A stretch of 64,000 nt of DNA, from assembly GCA_016714125.1 (NCBI GenBank), contig JADJNX010000023.1, positions 62,001 through 126,000 of the forward strand, written 5' to 3'. Below are positions 55,259 through 64,000 of this stretch, in pieces. The notes under the pieces were generated by a model. It was not told the DNA's origin. It made no database searches and saw only the letters and a list, made by a program, of their open reading frames with translations. Made by a program: the position numbers and the translations under genes. Positions within the stretch are counted from its first letter, which is position 1; every line of letters begins with the position of its first letter. The stretch is from Ignavibacteriales bacterium (GTDB lineage Bacteria > Bacteroidota > Ignavibacteria > Ignavibacteriales > Ignavibacteriaceae).

Positions 55259-56260
55259 TTAATTTGAAAATGCAGCCTGATATATCTCTTTTGTTAGTTT
55301 GTTCTGTAGAAAAGCAACAACTTTGATCTTTGTCATATCCCAACCGTTACCGACCGGAATTGACAAATTGAAACTGAGTTCTTCACCAAAATAGGTAAAA
55401 TTGGCCGGCGTGCCGTCAGCACCTGTGAAAAACCCGCGCACTACATCATAAAATACTGTCTCACCATTTGATCCCGGAGGAGTGGCAAATGATGTCTCTG
55501 TTTGAATTGCCATTACATGCAGGATTAGATTCCCTGAAAGACTCGGGGTAAGAATCGCTGGATCAATTACCTTTAGACCTGCTTTTGCAAAGATCGTTCC
55601 ACCACCAACTGAGTCTTTTACCGTCACTCTGAATTTTGCCGAGGCTGCCAACTGCTGATTTACATATTGCTTAATCTGCGTTGAGTCACTTGAAATCGGT
55701 TTTAATTTACCATCGATATAGGATGTAGGTGTGGAAAAGACATTATAAAACTGTGCTCTTTTATCGATTACAGTTTTATTTGCCTGATAAAAAAGATCCT
55801 GGGGTGAGGGGTAACTAACATGATACTTGATTATGAGCAACTGTTCACTACTATAAGTTCCTGTCATCAGTGATCGGATCACAAGATTTGACTGGACACA
55901 AGGTGAGCAACTGACATTCGCAAAATCTTCCAAAAGCACAAGTTTCTTTTCTGTAACAGGAGCAAGATTAAAGACCTCTTCAGCAAAGGAGTTTTTGGAA
56001 ACTGTTACATTTTTCACTTCTGAAATGTAACCATCCTTTTCAACTCTTATTGAATGAGTTCCTGATTTTAATGTGAGAGTATCGGGCAGAAAATTGCCTG
56101 ACATAACACCATCAACAAGTATAGCAGCATTTTCAGGACTACCTGAAACGGCCACCCTGCCTGTTGCTTCACTCTCTACATCAACCGGTGGGGAGGTTTT
56201 GCATCCCTGTAGTATTATGACAGAAAGGAGAAGAACAATTAATACTTTTATTGATTTCAA
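55259..56260 (-). CDS. Omp28-related lipoprotein with a PEGA domain
   Basis: 333 residues. Lipobox LQGC with Cys20, so a lipoprotein. PEGA domain about residues 35-98 (GSPENAAILVDGVMSGNFLP; HSIRVEKDGYISEVKNV), a surface-binding fold. Then an Omp28-type thioredoxin-like domain with FANVSCSPCVQSN (Cys118/Cys121) and TPTSYIDGKL, and a C-terminal beta domain (RVTVKDSVGGGTIFAKAGLK). First gene of the four-gene module with the T9SS protein, TlpA and DUF6029. Probable redox-active envelope protein; function not known. Confidence 0.86.
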   Translation of the reverse strand: MKSIKVLIVLLLSVIILQGCKTSPPVDVESEATGRVAVSGSPENAAILVDGVMSGNFLPDTLTLKSGTHSIRVEKDGYISEVKNVTVSKNSFAEEVFNLAPVTEKKLVLLEDFANVSCSPCVQSNLVIRSLMTGTYSSEQLLIIKYHVSYPSPQDLFYQANKTVIDKRAQFYNVFSTPTSYIDGKLKPISSDSTQIKQYVNQQLAASAKFRVTVKDSVGGGTIFAKAGLKVIDPAILTPSLSGNLILHVMAIQTETSFATPPGSNGETVFYDVVRGFFTGADGTPANFTYFGEELSFNLSIPVGNGWDMTKIKVVAFLQNKLTKEIYQAAFSN

Positions 56261-56324
56261 CTATTGCTCTCTATTACAGATATTTAACAGTCTTTTTGTT
56301 TTCTATTTTTTTACAATTATCAGA

Positions 56325-59147
56325 CTACTTCAAAAGGATCATTTTTTTGCTGAGAACTGTTCCTTCGGATACAAGACGGTAAAAGTAAATTCCGCTGGAA
56401 AGATCAGTAGCGTCAAAATTGGTTGTATATCTCCCTTGTGCCATCTGCTCATTAACAAGAACTTTTACAAGTTCACCAATCGAATTATACACAGCCAGAT
56501 TTACCATTCCTGAATTTGGAATGGTAAAACTTATCGTGGTTGATGGATTAAATGGATTTGGGAAATTCTGATCCAGATTAAAATCAACCGGCATTTCATT
56601 TTCGTCTTTTTCAAAAATGGATGTGGCAATTCCCGACTCGGGAGTTGGAAGTTTTACTGTTGTGTAAATCTTAAACTCACCGGGGAGGAGTGAAACCGAC
56701 ATGTTAACATCGCTAACCGTAATTGAATCGCCTGAGAAGAAATCATACCATTTTCCTGTGTTTTGGAAACCGGGGTTAAAACTTGCCTGAGTCACACCAA
56801 AATTACCAACGATTGTTACATTCATCGAAGCATCGTTGATTTTTATCTTTTTCATTGCAGTACCGGCGTCTATTGTGAAATCGGTACTGCTAAAAGCGGG
56901 ATAATTTTGTTTTAGTTTTATCAATTCAGAATATGTTTTGTAGAGATTTACTCTGCTTGTTTCCTGCCAGTATTCCCATTTCACAGGTTTGGGATCGGTT
57001 TTACAACCGTCATTTCCGCATGGATAAAAAATTGAAAGATCGTAACCAAGTTCGCCAAACTGCCAAATCATTTTGGGTCCCGGCACTGTGAAGAAAAAAG
57101 CACCGGCAAGTTTTTGACGGGCAAGGGCTGTACCAAGATTTTTGACGCTATAATTGCCACTTGCAGCACCATACTGTAGATTTTTGAACATCAGTCTCTC
57201 TTCATCATGAGATTCCATGTAACCAATAAGTTTTGGTGAGCTGAAATTTCTATTTTTCCATGAAACACCGCCGAAATTCGACTTGTTGTTGTCATGGTAG
57301 CCCATTGCTGCTTCGCTGTAGTTTGAATTGTGGTTACCCCAAAGCATCATACCTTCATTTGCAAGAACAATCTCTTCATTGTTGTCTGCAAAATGTTCAA
57401 GAATAACATAGGAATTAGGATCAACGGTCCAGATCTGCTGAGCCATTCTTTTTAACAGGTTGATTCTCGATTGATCATATTGACCCCATTGTCCAACATT
57501 TGAACCACTATTGGTCTGGGTGAATCCTTTGGACAAATCGAATCTAAAACCGTCAAATTTGTATTCTTCAATCCAGAACTTGTTTACTCTGTCAACATAA
57601 TCTTTGGTCGCCTGGGCTTCATGATTAAAATCGTAACCAACATTGTAAGGATGGCGGGCAATTGGATTAAACCATGGACTGTTTGCAGCCGGTCTGTTGT
57701 TTGTGGCATCCCAATAGAGTCTAACCATCGGATTTAACCCAAAAGCGTGATTAAGTACCATGTCGAGCACAACTGCAATACCCTTTTTATGAGCTTCATC
57801 GATAAGTTTTTTCAGCTCATTGCGGGGACCATACCATTTATCAACAGCCATGTGATACATCGGGTTATAACCCCAACTGTTGTTACCTTCAAATTCCATA
57901 ACCGGCATCAATTCGAGACAGTTAATTCCCAATCTCTGAAGATATCCAAGAGTGTCGGTTATCGATTTGTATGTTTGTGCTGATGTAAAATCTCTGATCA
58001 GAAGTTCATAAACAACAAGTTTCTCTTTTGCAGGTTTTTGGAAATTGGTAACCTGCCACTGATATGGGGTTTGTCCCGGTTGCATGACAGAAACCACATT
58101 GGATGTTAGTCCTAAAGGATATTGGATTAATCCCGGATATCTTAAACTATCGATATACTTGTCATTCCAGGGATCCAACACTTTTTCAGAGTAAGGATCA
58201 CCAATTTTAATTGCATTATCAACCAGATATTGGAACCGGTATTCTTTGCCGGCTGTAAGGTTGTTTAGCTGTAACCAGTAGCGGTTCCCATCGGGGGTTT
58301 TATATAACTCTTGGGCAGGATCAATTTCCCAGCCATTCATATCACCAATAAGATAAACAAATTGTTTTGATGGTGCATAAAGAACCATGGTAGCTGAAGT
58401 TGCCGAGGTATAATTAATACCATCTTTTACTCCTCCGGGAAGAGCCTGAACTGGTGTATTTCCTCGGACAACATAATAAACTGAATCTGCACCCTGACCG
58501 CTCATGCCATCAATCGCTACAGCTTTAATCCTGGTTTTCCCCATCGAAGAAGCTGTTAATTGATAAGTTATCGAGTCGTTGTTAACCGATGCAACTTCAC
58601 TACCATTTATGAAAAGTTTCATCGTCTGAGTACCGGGAGCACCTATTGCAAGAACAGGAACATTGGTGTTTTGGGCAATAATCCCTGAAACAGGAGGTTG
58701 AAGAATTGCGGCAGTTTGACCGGGAGTTGACAACGGAAGAAAGATGTCGCCACCGTCGGAGGTTTTACCTGTTAAGGTTCCGGCTGAATTTCTAAAAACA
58801 AATGCAAGCTGAAGAACGGTCTCGCCTGCTGGAATACCGTAATATTCACGAATTTTAAAAGCAATTTTCCATTTGGTGCCACTGATGAAGGTCAGTTGGG
58901 TCGCAGGAGTGTTTTGTCCCCACTGGGTTTTAACATAACGCCAGTCTGAAGGGCTGGTGCTTTCACTGGTAATCACACCGGTATGAGCATAAATCGGAAA
59001 TACCCCGACTAAACCACCATTCCCTTTTGAAGCATCATAAATTATTACGATGGAATCTTCAGGAGTTGCAAAATAGGGTGTCCATTCAAGTTCCTGAGCA
59101 AAAACACCGGTCACTAATAGTATTACTGCAATAAATAGCTTTTTCAT
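56325..59147 (-). CDS. T9SS-sorted GH13 alpha-amylase family enzyme
   Basis: 940 residues. Signal peptide MKKLFIAVILLVTGVFAQ, two N-terminal carbohydrate-binding-like domains (to about 220, then a CBM48-like FVYLIGDMNGWEIDPAQ), catalytic (beta/alpha)8 barrel and sorting domain (QNFPNPFNPSTTISF, ending KKMILLK). Barrel motifs: GIAVVLDMVLNHAFGLNP, nucleophile Asp537 in DGFRFDLSKGF, acid Glu in YVILEHFADN, and ESHDEERL. Hydrolyses or rearranges alpha-glucans such as starch or glycogen outside the cell, anchored at the surface by the type IX pathway. Confidence 0.93.
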   Translation of the reverse strand: MKKLFIAVILLVTGVFAQELEWTPYFATPEDSIVIIYDASKGNGGLVGVFPIYAHTGVITSESTSPSDWRYVKTQWGQNTPATQLTFISGTKWKIAFKIREYYGIPAGETVLQLAFVFRNSAGTLTGKTSDGGDIFLPLSTPGQTAAILQPPVSGIIAQNTNVPVLAIGAPGTQTMKLFINGSEVASVNNDSITYQLTASSMGKTRIKAVAIDGMSGQGADSVYYVVRGNTPVQALPGGVKDGINYTSATSATMVLYAPSKQFVYLIGDMNGWEIDPAQELYKTPDGNRYWLQLNNLTAGKEYRFQYLVDNAIKIGDPYSEKVLDPWNDKYIDSLRYPGLIQYPLGLTSNVVSVMQPGQTPYQWQVTNFQKPAKEKLVVYELLIRDFTSAQTYKSITDTLGYLQRLGINCLELMPVMEFEGNNSWGYNPMYHMAVDKWYGPRNELKKLIDEAHKKGIAVVLDMVLNHAFGLNPMVRLYWDATNNRPAANSPWFNPIARHPYNVGYDFNHEAQATKDYVDRVNKFWIEEYKFDGFRFDLSKGFTQTNSGSNVGQWGQYDQSRINLLKRMAQQIWTVDPNSYVILEHFADNNEEIVLANEGMMLWGNHNSNYSEAAMGYHDNNKSNFGGVSWKNRNFSSPKLIGYMESHDEERLMFKNLQYGAASGNYSVKNLGTALARQKLAGAFFFTVPGPKMIWQFGELGYDLSIFYPCGNDGCKTDPKPVKWEYWQETSRVNLYKTYSELIKLKQNYPAFSSTDFTIDAGTAMKKIKINDASMNVTIVGNFGVTQASFNPGFQNTGKWYDFFSGDSITVSDVNMSVSLLPGEFKIYTTVKLPTPESGIATSIFEKDENEMPVDFNLDQNFPNPFNPSTTISFTIPNSGMVNLAVYNSIGELVKVLVNEQMAQGRYTTNFDATDLSSGIYFYRLVSEGTVLSKKMILLK

Positions 59148-59221
59148 TCGTTCTTCAGTTAAATTATTAAAATCATTTGCTTTTTGTTTCTATCTTCCAA
59201 CAATTTTTTGCCGGAGGATAA

Positions 59222-59647
59222 TCAATCATTTTTTCCGATAATCTGCCAGACAACGGTTCTTTCTCTTGGTCTGGTATCAAAATCAATAAATATAATCTGT
59301 TGCCAGGTTCCAAGAGTCAGTTTTTTATCGATAAAAGGGATATGAATTGATGGACCCTGAAGAGCTGCGCGGATATGGGAGTGACCGTTTCCGTCGTGCC
59401 AGGTCATATCGTGATGATAAATTTTACCGGCAGGAACTACCTTGTCCCAAAATTCGGGATAATCTTTAAGCAGTCCGGGTTCAAATTCTATAGTGGTTAT
59501 AGCGGCAGTGGATCCGGGGACAAAGAGGAGCACATTCCCCTCTGTGAATCCATTTTCAGCAATTGTGTTCTCGACAAATACAGTCAAATCGACGATGTCG
59601 GAATTACCTTTTGTATTGAATTGATATTTACCAGTAAGGAAGTCCAT
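59222..59647 (-). CDS. YjbQ-family (UPF0047) protein
   Basis: 141 residues from ATG at 59647; upstream in-frame starts add only a hydrophobic, unconserved stretch. Signature VPGSTAAITTIEFEPG, then HHDMTWHDGNGHSHIRAALQ GPS and GTWQQIIFIDFDTRPRERTV, a trimeric small-protein fold. Some members show weak thiamine phosphate synthase activity, but the in vivo role is unsettled. Cytoplasmic, no leader. Confidence 0.9.
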   Translation of the reverse strand: MDFLTGKYQFNTKGNSDIVDLTVFVENTIAENGFTEGNVLLFVPGSTAAITTIEFEPGLLKDYPEFWDKVVPAGKIYHHDMTWHDGNGHSHIRAALQGPSIHIPFIDKKLTLGTWQQIIFIDFDTRPRERTVVWQIIGKND

Positions 59648-59730
59648 CTCTATCACTTTTTTGTTAAATCCAAATAACAAGATAAATATATTTGGAACGA
59701 AGAGCAAGGAAGAACCTTAGAACTTCGGAA

Positions 59731-60588
59731 CTACTTCGGCTGCTCGGTCAGGATGATGGATACTTTAACAGTATCGGAGAGGTTAAGTACTTTTACGGCA
59801 AGGAAACCATCAAGTTTGAAGTTTTTTGGTTCTTTTGGGTCGGGTTTTTCTTTGGCAGGTTCAACAGAAAATACAAGCGGGATTTTGGCTGTATCTCCGG
59901 GATTCACAACAGTAATATCGGGTGCCGACAAAGACTTTGCACCTTTTGTTCCACCGGTACCGAGAACAGGTTTGCGCACAAATCCAATTTCCAATGGGAA
60001 TGAAAAAGAGTTAACAATTTCAATTAGTGAATTCACAGTCGTCCCCTTCTCGGAGTAGGTACCTTGAATCATTTTTTCATCTGTCCAAAGTCTTTCCTTA
60101 ACTTCCTCGAGTACTTCTCTGATCAGATTTGCAGATGACATGTTACCCGAGTATTTCCCGCTCCACGATCTGTAAAGAAGTCCCGCCTCAAAAGAAATTT
60201 CAAGCAAGGTTGAATCACTTTGAGATGATAAGGAATCGGAAAAATTGAACATCAGGGGGATAAAAAGGGTGTCGGTTGCGCCCGATGAGAGCGAAAAAGA
60301 TTTCTCCGGCAGAGTAATTTCTTTACCGCCAAATTTAACAATAAAGGATTCCGGGGAAACGGAGGCTGCAAGATTGTTTTCTATAACAAAAGGGAGAGAA
60401 ACATAAAGAGAATCACCCGATATTTTATCAATCTTAATGTTTTCGGTGCCCAGTTTTGCAGTAAGCCCGTTATCTTTTCCGGAAAAAACCAGTAAGTCGA
60501 AGACGATGACCAGAAGGACCAGAATAACAAAAATAACAGTGAATGCCCTGAGTGGATTAATTAAATTTTTATCGATATTTTGTAACAT
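59731..60588 (-). CDS. Membrane-anchored LEA14-like (WHy) protein
   Basis: 285 residues. One N-terminal helix (AFTVIFVILVLLVIVFDLLV, about 15-34). Two beta-sandwich domains of the late-embryogenesis-abundant type-2 kind follow (SLYVSLPFVIENNLAASVSP; GTTVNSLIEIVNSFSFPLEI). Such domains bind water or protein surfaces; their bacterial role is poorly defined. The gene follows the kinase gene by 8 bp and is probably co-transcribed with the kinase-phosphatase group. Confidence 0.7.
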   Translation of the reverse strand: MLQNIDKNLINPLRAFTVIFVILVLLVIVFDLLVFSGKDNGLTAKLGTENIKIDKISGDSLYVSLPFVIENNLAASVSPESFIVKFGGKEITLPEKSFSLSSGATDTLFIPLMFNFSDSLSSQSDSTLLEISFEAGLLYRSWSGKYSGNMSSANLIREVLEEVKERLWTDEKMIQGTYSEKGTTVNSLIEIVNSFSFPLEIGFVRKPVLGTGGTKGAKSLSAPDITVVNPGDTAKIPLVFSVEPAKEKPDPKEPKNFKLDGFLAVKVLNLSDTVKVSIILTEQPK

Positions 60589-60596
60589 TTTCTGCC

Positions 60597-61766
60597 TTAA
60601 TTGCCCGTCGTATCAGGCGGAATTGTCTCTTCGTCAACAGGTTTTTTTTCTGTTTTCACTGTATCCACAGGTTTTTCGTCCTTCGGTTTTACGGTGTCCT
60701 TCTCTTTTTTCTTCTTCTCTTTGTTCCGCTCATCCTGCAAGCGTTCATATTCAACCCTGTCGATTGAGTCCTGATTCACAAAAACGGAATCAATTGAGGC
60801 TTTGGAACCTTGTATCCATCTCTGGATATCATTTCCAAAAATGAATAGAAGGACAACAAGAGCAGCAAGACCAAGCAGAAGCACAAATGAAGCCGCACCA
60901 CTTGAAACATTTTGTGCGGTGGACTGTTTTTCGTCCTTTTCGGGTTTCCGAAGGTGAAAATCGAGATACTCTTCACAGTGGGCATATCTCTCAAGTTTGT
61001 CCTTGTAGGTCATGTGATAAATCATTTTTACCACACCGGGAGAGATGTGGGGATAAAAATCGAGTGGATTTTTAATCGGTGTGTTTACGATCTCGTTCAT
61101 CAGATCATATTCTGAATCGAGTCCAGTGTTATAGGGAAGTTTTCCTGTCAACATCTCATACAAAGTGATTCCAAGAGAATAAACATCAGTTCGCTGATCA
61201 ACCCCTTTTGGGTTTTTGATCTGCTCGGGTGACATATAATAAACGGTGCCAAGTTTTGTACCCGTCTGGGTTAAACCTTTATCACCAAGAATCTTGGCGA
61301 TTCCAAAATCGGTTATTTTAGGATTGCCGTTTTTGTCGATGATTATATTTCCCGGCTTAATATCGCGGTGAATAATCCCCTGCGAATGAGCATAAGCCAG
61401 TCCTCTCAAAATCTTATGGAAAATTGGAAGAGCCCTGTCTTCGGGAAGAAGCCCCGTTTTTGCCAGCATCTCTTTAAGGGTCATCCCCTCAATATATTCC
61501 ATCACAATAAAATAATGTTCGCCGTTTTGTACCAGTCTTGTAAGTTTAACGATATACGGATGTGTAAGTTTATACTGTGCCTTGGCTTCGGTCTTGAATC
61601 TTTCAACGATTTCGGGGTCGGTGGTCATCGCCATGTGCAACAGTTTTATTGCAACTTCCTGCTGCATTTGAAGATCTTCGGCGAGGAAGACAGTTCCCAT
61701 GCCACCTTCGCCAATCTTGCGAATTATCCGATACTCATCTTTTATTATCTGGTTCTCTACGAACAT
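60597..61766 (-). CDS. Ser/Thr protein kinase (Hanks-type), membrane-anchored
   Basis: 389 residues. Kinase domain to about 270: glycine loop GEGGMG (19-24), catalytic Lys41 in EVAIKLLH, HRDIKPGN (Asp135, Asn140), DFG in ITDFGIAK (Asp153), and the activation loop TGTKLGTVYYMSPEQIK. One helix at 291-310, then a Lys/Pro-rich periplasmic tail (KEKKKKEKDTVKPKDEKPVD) without PASTA repeats. Phosphorylates Ser/Thr in the cytoplasm; the PP2C gene upstream and the FHA gene before it supply phosphatase and reader. Confidence 0.94.
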   Translation of the reverse strand: MFVENQIIKDEYRIIRKIGEGGMGTVFLAEDLQMQQEVAIKLLHMAMTTDPEIVERFKTEAKAQYKLTHPYIVKLTRLVQNGEHYFIVMEYIEGMTLKEMLAKTGLLPEDRALPIFHKILRGLAYAHSQGIIHRDIKPGNIIIDKNGNPKITDFGIAKILGDKGLTQTGTKLGTVYYMSPEQIKNPKGVDQRTDVYSLGITLYEMLTGKLPYNTGLDSEYDLMNEIVNTPIKNPLDFYPHISPGVVKMIYHMTYKDKLERYAHCEEYLDFHLRKPEKDEKQSTAQNVSSGAASFVLLLGLAALVVLLFIFGNDIQRWIQGSKASIDSVFVNQDSIDRVEYERLQDERNKEKKKKEKDTVKPKDEKPVDTVKTEKKPVDEETIPPDTTGN

Positions 61767-61783
61767 AATCTCTTTGTTTTTAA

Positions 61784-62818
61784 TTAATTCTGTGGGTTTG
61801 CTTTTTCTTTACCCTTTGGGTCTTTTAACGGTTTTTTAGCCGCATCAACACCCTCTTTTTTATCATCTGCCGTTGTGGAAGTAGTGTCATCCTCAGTGTT
61901 TGCAGGGGCTCTGTTTACTGTTTTAGTTGTATCCTTCACCGGGGCAATTATTTTAATCTCCTGATTAAAATTGCTGAGAGCATACCATATAATCAGAACA
62001 ACAAATGCAACCGCGGCAATAATTGCAGCCTGTTTCAGTTTTGCCATGTCCCTTAGACTGGTCGCCCGTTTTTTCCCGTCGGTTATCTTAATAACCTGAA
62101 CGGTAATATTGTCTTTGCCACCCCGTTCATTTGCCATTTCAACAAGTTTAATACAAGCTTGCTGAGGAGGATATTTAAGTACGGTTTCTTTAATTTCGAC
62201 ATCTTCAACATGTCCCGTAAGTCCGTCACTACAAAGAATTATATAGTCATCCTTAAACAGAACTTCATCCCTTGGGTCAACCTGTGGTTCTGAATTCCCG
62301 TTGGGCCCCAAAGATCTAAGAATAACATTCTTCTGTGGATGGGCTTCCGCCTGCTCTTCGTTTATTATGCCGTTATCCACCATCTCCTGAACAAGAGAAT
62401 GATCGAGTATGAGCCGTTCAATAACATCATCTCTAACACGATAAATTCTGCTGTCGCCAATGTGAGCGAAGTAAAGTTCTGTGTTGTGTAAAAGAGCAAC
62501 AACCGCGGTTGAGCCCATCTTACCAAGTTCGTCATCCACATCAGCTTTTTCAACAATCTCTTTGTTGGCAAGTTTTAACGAATTAAAAAGTTCGATCCTG
62601 AGATCGGCATCCTTCTTAACATTCTTAAAATGTTTCTGGATGGATTCAACCGCAGTTGTGGAAGCTACTCTGCCTCCTTTATAACCACCCATGCCATCAC
62701 AAACAATAAAGAGATCACCAAACTCTCCGCTAGCACTTCCAAAATAATCTTCGTTTGCCTTTCTTACTTGACCAACATCAGAATGGTTTCCAAATTCAAA
62801 TTTTACAGATTCTGCCAT
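61784..62818 (-). CDS. PP2C-family Ser/Thr phosphatase, membrane-anchored
   Basis: 344 residues. All PP2C motifs: FIVCDGMGGYKGGRVAS, AHIGDSRIYRVRDD, IILCSDGLTGHV and GGKDNITVQVI hold the metal-binding Asp residues. About residue 255 one helix (AAIIAAVAFVVLIIWYAL) leads to an acidic Thr/Lys-rich tail of about 60 residues, as in its kinase neighbour. Reverses phosphorylation by the kinase encoded 17 bp downstream. Confidence 0.94.
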   Translation of the reverse strand: MAESVKFEFGNHSDVGQVRKANEDYFGSASGEFGDLFIVCDGMGGYKGGRVASTTAVESIQKHFKNVKKDADLRIELFNSLKLANKEIVEKADVDDELGKMGSTAVVALLHNTELYFAHIGDSRIYRVRDDVIERLILDHSLVQEMVDNGIINEEQAEAHPQKNVILRSLGPNGNSEPQVDPRDEVLFKDDYIILCSDGLTGHVEDVEIKETVLKYPPQQACIKLVEMANERGGKDNITVQVIKITDGKKRATSLRDMAKLKQAAIIAAVAFVVLIIWYALSNFNQEIKIIAPVKDTTKTVNRAPANTEDDTTSTTADDKKEGVDAAKKPLKDPKGKEKANPQN

Positions 62819-62822
62819 TACA

Positions 62823-64000
62823 TCATGCCTTGTTTATAAGAAAGTGACCTTCGCAGCCACCAATTTTGAATGAATTTCCATGTACAATTGGAGTGGGTGA
62901 TAAAATCTTTGACATATTCACAAAAACACCGTTCGAAGAATTTAGATCCTCGATAATAAATGTGGTTCCGTTAAACGATATTTTTGCGTGTTTTTTTGAA
63001 ATAGTTGAAATCGGGATTACAAGCGAAGCCTCAGCTTCTGAACGACCAATTATGGCACCTGCAGTTGTTACCGTAAACTGCCTTCCGGCAAGTTCACCAA
63101 CTTTGATGTCGAGAACAAGAGTTGACCCTGACCCTGCCGAATGAGATGCCGATCCACTTCTCATAATGACAGTGCCATCATGTGGTATGTTTCCACCAGC
63201 CGAGGGTTCTTCGATAAATGTTTTGCCGGGGTCTCCTCCGCGTTGTCCCTGCTCACTGCGTTGGCCTTCTGAAAAATTCGCGGCGTTTTGTCGGGCTTCC
63301 TCTTTCGATTCCTCTTCAAGTCGTCGCCTTCTCTCGGCTTCAATTTTCTTTTTCTTTTTCCCATTTAGAACAAGAACGACGGAAGCTATGATAACCAAAG
63401 CTGCAACACCAATAAAGATGTAGAGCCAGGGAATATCTGATTTTTCTTCGGGTACTTCGAGTAGTGAAGCAACTGCGAGTTTAAATTTACCCGAAGTTTC
63501 GCTTTTTAATTCACCTTTGGTAACGGTAAACTGTCCATTGGCATCCTGCCCTTTTCCTTCAAGTCCATAAATTGAATAAGCAACAAGATAGATATTAAGG
63601 ATGTTTTCGCGCATCTTTTTAAAATTTTCATCAAGTTGCTCTTTGTTGGGAGATTCGTAATACCTTCCACCCGTTTCAACACCCATTTTTTCAAGATTCT
63701 GAAGTTGGGTTTTTCCCCCTGATGTGTAGCCAAAAGTAAATACGGGGACGCCAATCTCTTTTGCCTTATTTATAACATCGTCAATTTTATAAGCTTCGTT
63801 TTGGTTTTCGTTGTTTCCATCCCCCATTACAATCATGATTACGGGTTCATCTTCAGAGGCTTTTCCTCTTAATTTTTCAAGCCCTTTGTCGGCTCCATAA
63901 AAGAGGGAAGTATTCTGATCTTTTGCAGTAAGTTTTTTCACCTGTTCTTTAAGGTAAGTTTTATCGTTACTGAAATCTGCAACCAGATTGGCACCATCAC
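62823..64000 (-). CDS. VWA-FHA membrane protein, 5' end beyond the window
   Basis: The frame continues into the right edge, so the N-terminus (signal and first part of VWA) is not seen. Visible: VWA strands (VIMIVMGDGNNENQNEAYKI; GVPVFTFGYTSGGKTQLQNL), a helix (WLYIFIGVAALVIIASVVLV), a Lys/Arg-rich stretch, then an FHA domain (GAIIGRSEAEASLVIPISTI, SKKHAKISF, LNSSNGVFV). FHA domains bind phospho-Thr peptides, so this protein probably reads the kinase output. Upstream of the phosphatase by 4 bp. Confidence 0.88.
   Translation of the reverse strand, partial: DGANLVADFSNDKTYLKEQVKKLTAKDQNTSLFYGADKGLEKLRGKASEDEPVIMIVMGDGNNENQNEAYKIDDVINKAKEIGVPVFTFGYTSGGKTQLQNLEKMGVETGGRYYESPNKEQLDENFKKMRENILNIYLVAYSIYGLEGKGQDANGQFTVTKGELKSETSGKFKLAVASLLEVPEEKSDIPWLYIFIGVAALVIIASVVLVLNGKKKKKIEAERRRRLEEESKEEARQNAANFSEGQRSEQGQRGGDPGKTFIEEPSAGGNIPHDGTVIMRSGSASHSAGSGSTLVLDIKVGELAGRQFTVTTAGAIIGRSEAEASLVIPISTISKKHAKISFNGTTFIIEDLNSSNGVFVNMSKILSPTPIVHGNSFKIGGCEGHFLINKA

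Noticed and set aside
1..64000. Insertion sequences, tRNA or rRNA genes
   Set aside because: No transposase, integrase, clover-leaf or rRNA-like sequence was recognised in any intergenic gap.

Overview
The window looks like chromosome of an Ignavibacteria-like member of the Bacteroidota/Ignavibacteriota branch. Six secreted proteins end in the type IX secretion sorting domain with the QNFPNPFNPST-type motif usual there. Shine-Dalgarno sites are readable (AAAGGAG, GGAGG). GldA/F/G-like transport, Kdo transferase and DUF6029/Omp28-type envelope proteins also fit. This is inference from gene content; no 16S gene or tRNA was seen.

Layout. 1-4.4 kb (minus): Ppx/GppA (cut by the window edge), a GT9 glycosyltransferase, a deoxynucleoside kinase, folK, folB, an EamA transporter and a truncated pgeF. 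4.4-9.4 kb (minus): GldA/F/G-like ABC transporter with a DUF4340 protein, and a TonB-like envelope protein. 9.5-13.2 kb (minus): two tandem T9SS-secreted adhesin-like paralogues. 13.6-14.6 kb (plus): a deoxyhypusine synthase-like protein. 14.7-20 kb (minus): a tetR-tolC-hlyD-permease-permease efflux operon with inverted-repeat operator candidates. 20.1-21.6 kb (minus): an AAA/DUF4143 ATPase whose promoter region is a six-unit array with an exact 32-bp period. 21.6-23.6 kb (minus): aguA-aguB, making putrescine from agmatine. 23.7-29 kb (minus): two exported MORN/YwqK repeat proteins and a large T9SS protein. 29.2-40.6 kb (plus): surface-glycan and LPS genes (DPM-like glycosyltransferase with a long disordered N-terminus, methyltransferases, YfhO-like protein, Wzx flippase, GT9, waaA). 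40.6-44 kb (minus): DinB-like protein, isoaspartyl peptidase, nitrilase-family amidase, TrmH-family methylase, DUF971. 44-51.4 kb: secreted or exported hydrolases (NAGPA-like, ENPP-like, Tricorn-like S41 protease) and a class I amidotransferase. 51.5-56.3 kb (minus): haem-binding protein, DUF2809, then an Omp28 lipoprotein, T9SS protein, TlpA and DUF6029 module. 56.3-64 kb (minus): T9SS-secreted GH13 amylase, YjbQ, LEA-like protein, Ser/Thr kinase, PP2C phosphatase and an FHA-VWA protein cut by the window edge.

A dominant feature is the number of single-base lesions. About a dozen genes carry one or more +1/-1 shifts, many in homopolymer runs, and the conserved protein continues in the next frame each time. 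Two paralogues even show compensating indels. This points to sequence or assembly error more than true gene decay, so I annotate the reconstructed gene spans and say so in each entry. pgeF and tolC also appear to lack a large segment.

The most interesting non-coding signals are the phased 32-bp array in front of the ATPase, the TGAAT-N4-ATTCA sites around tetR and tolC, and a 59-nt hairpin between those two genes.
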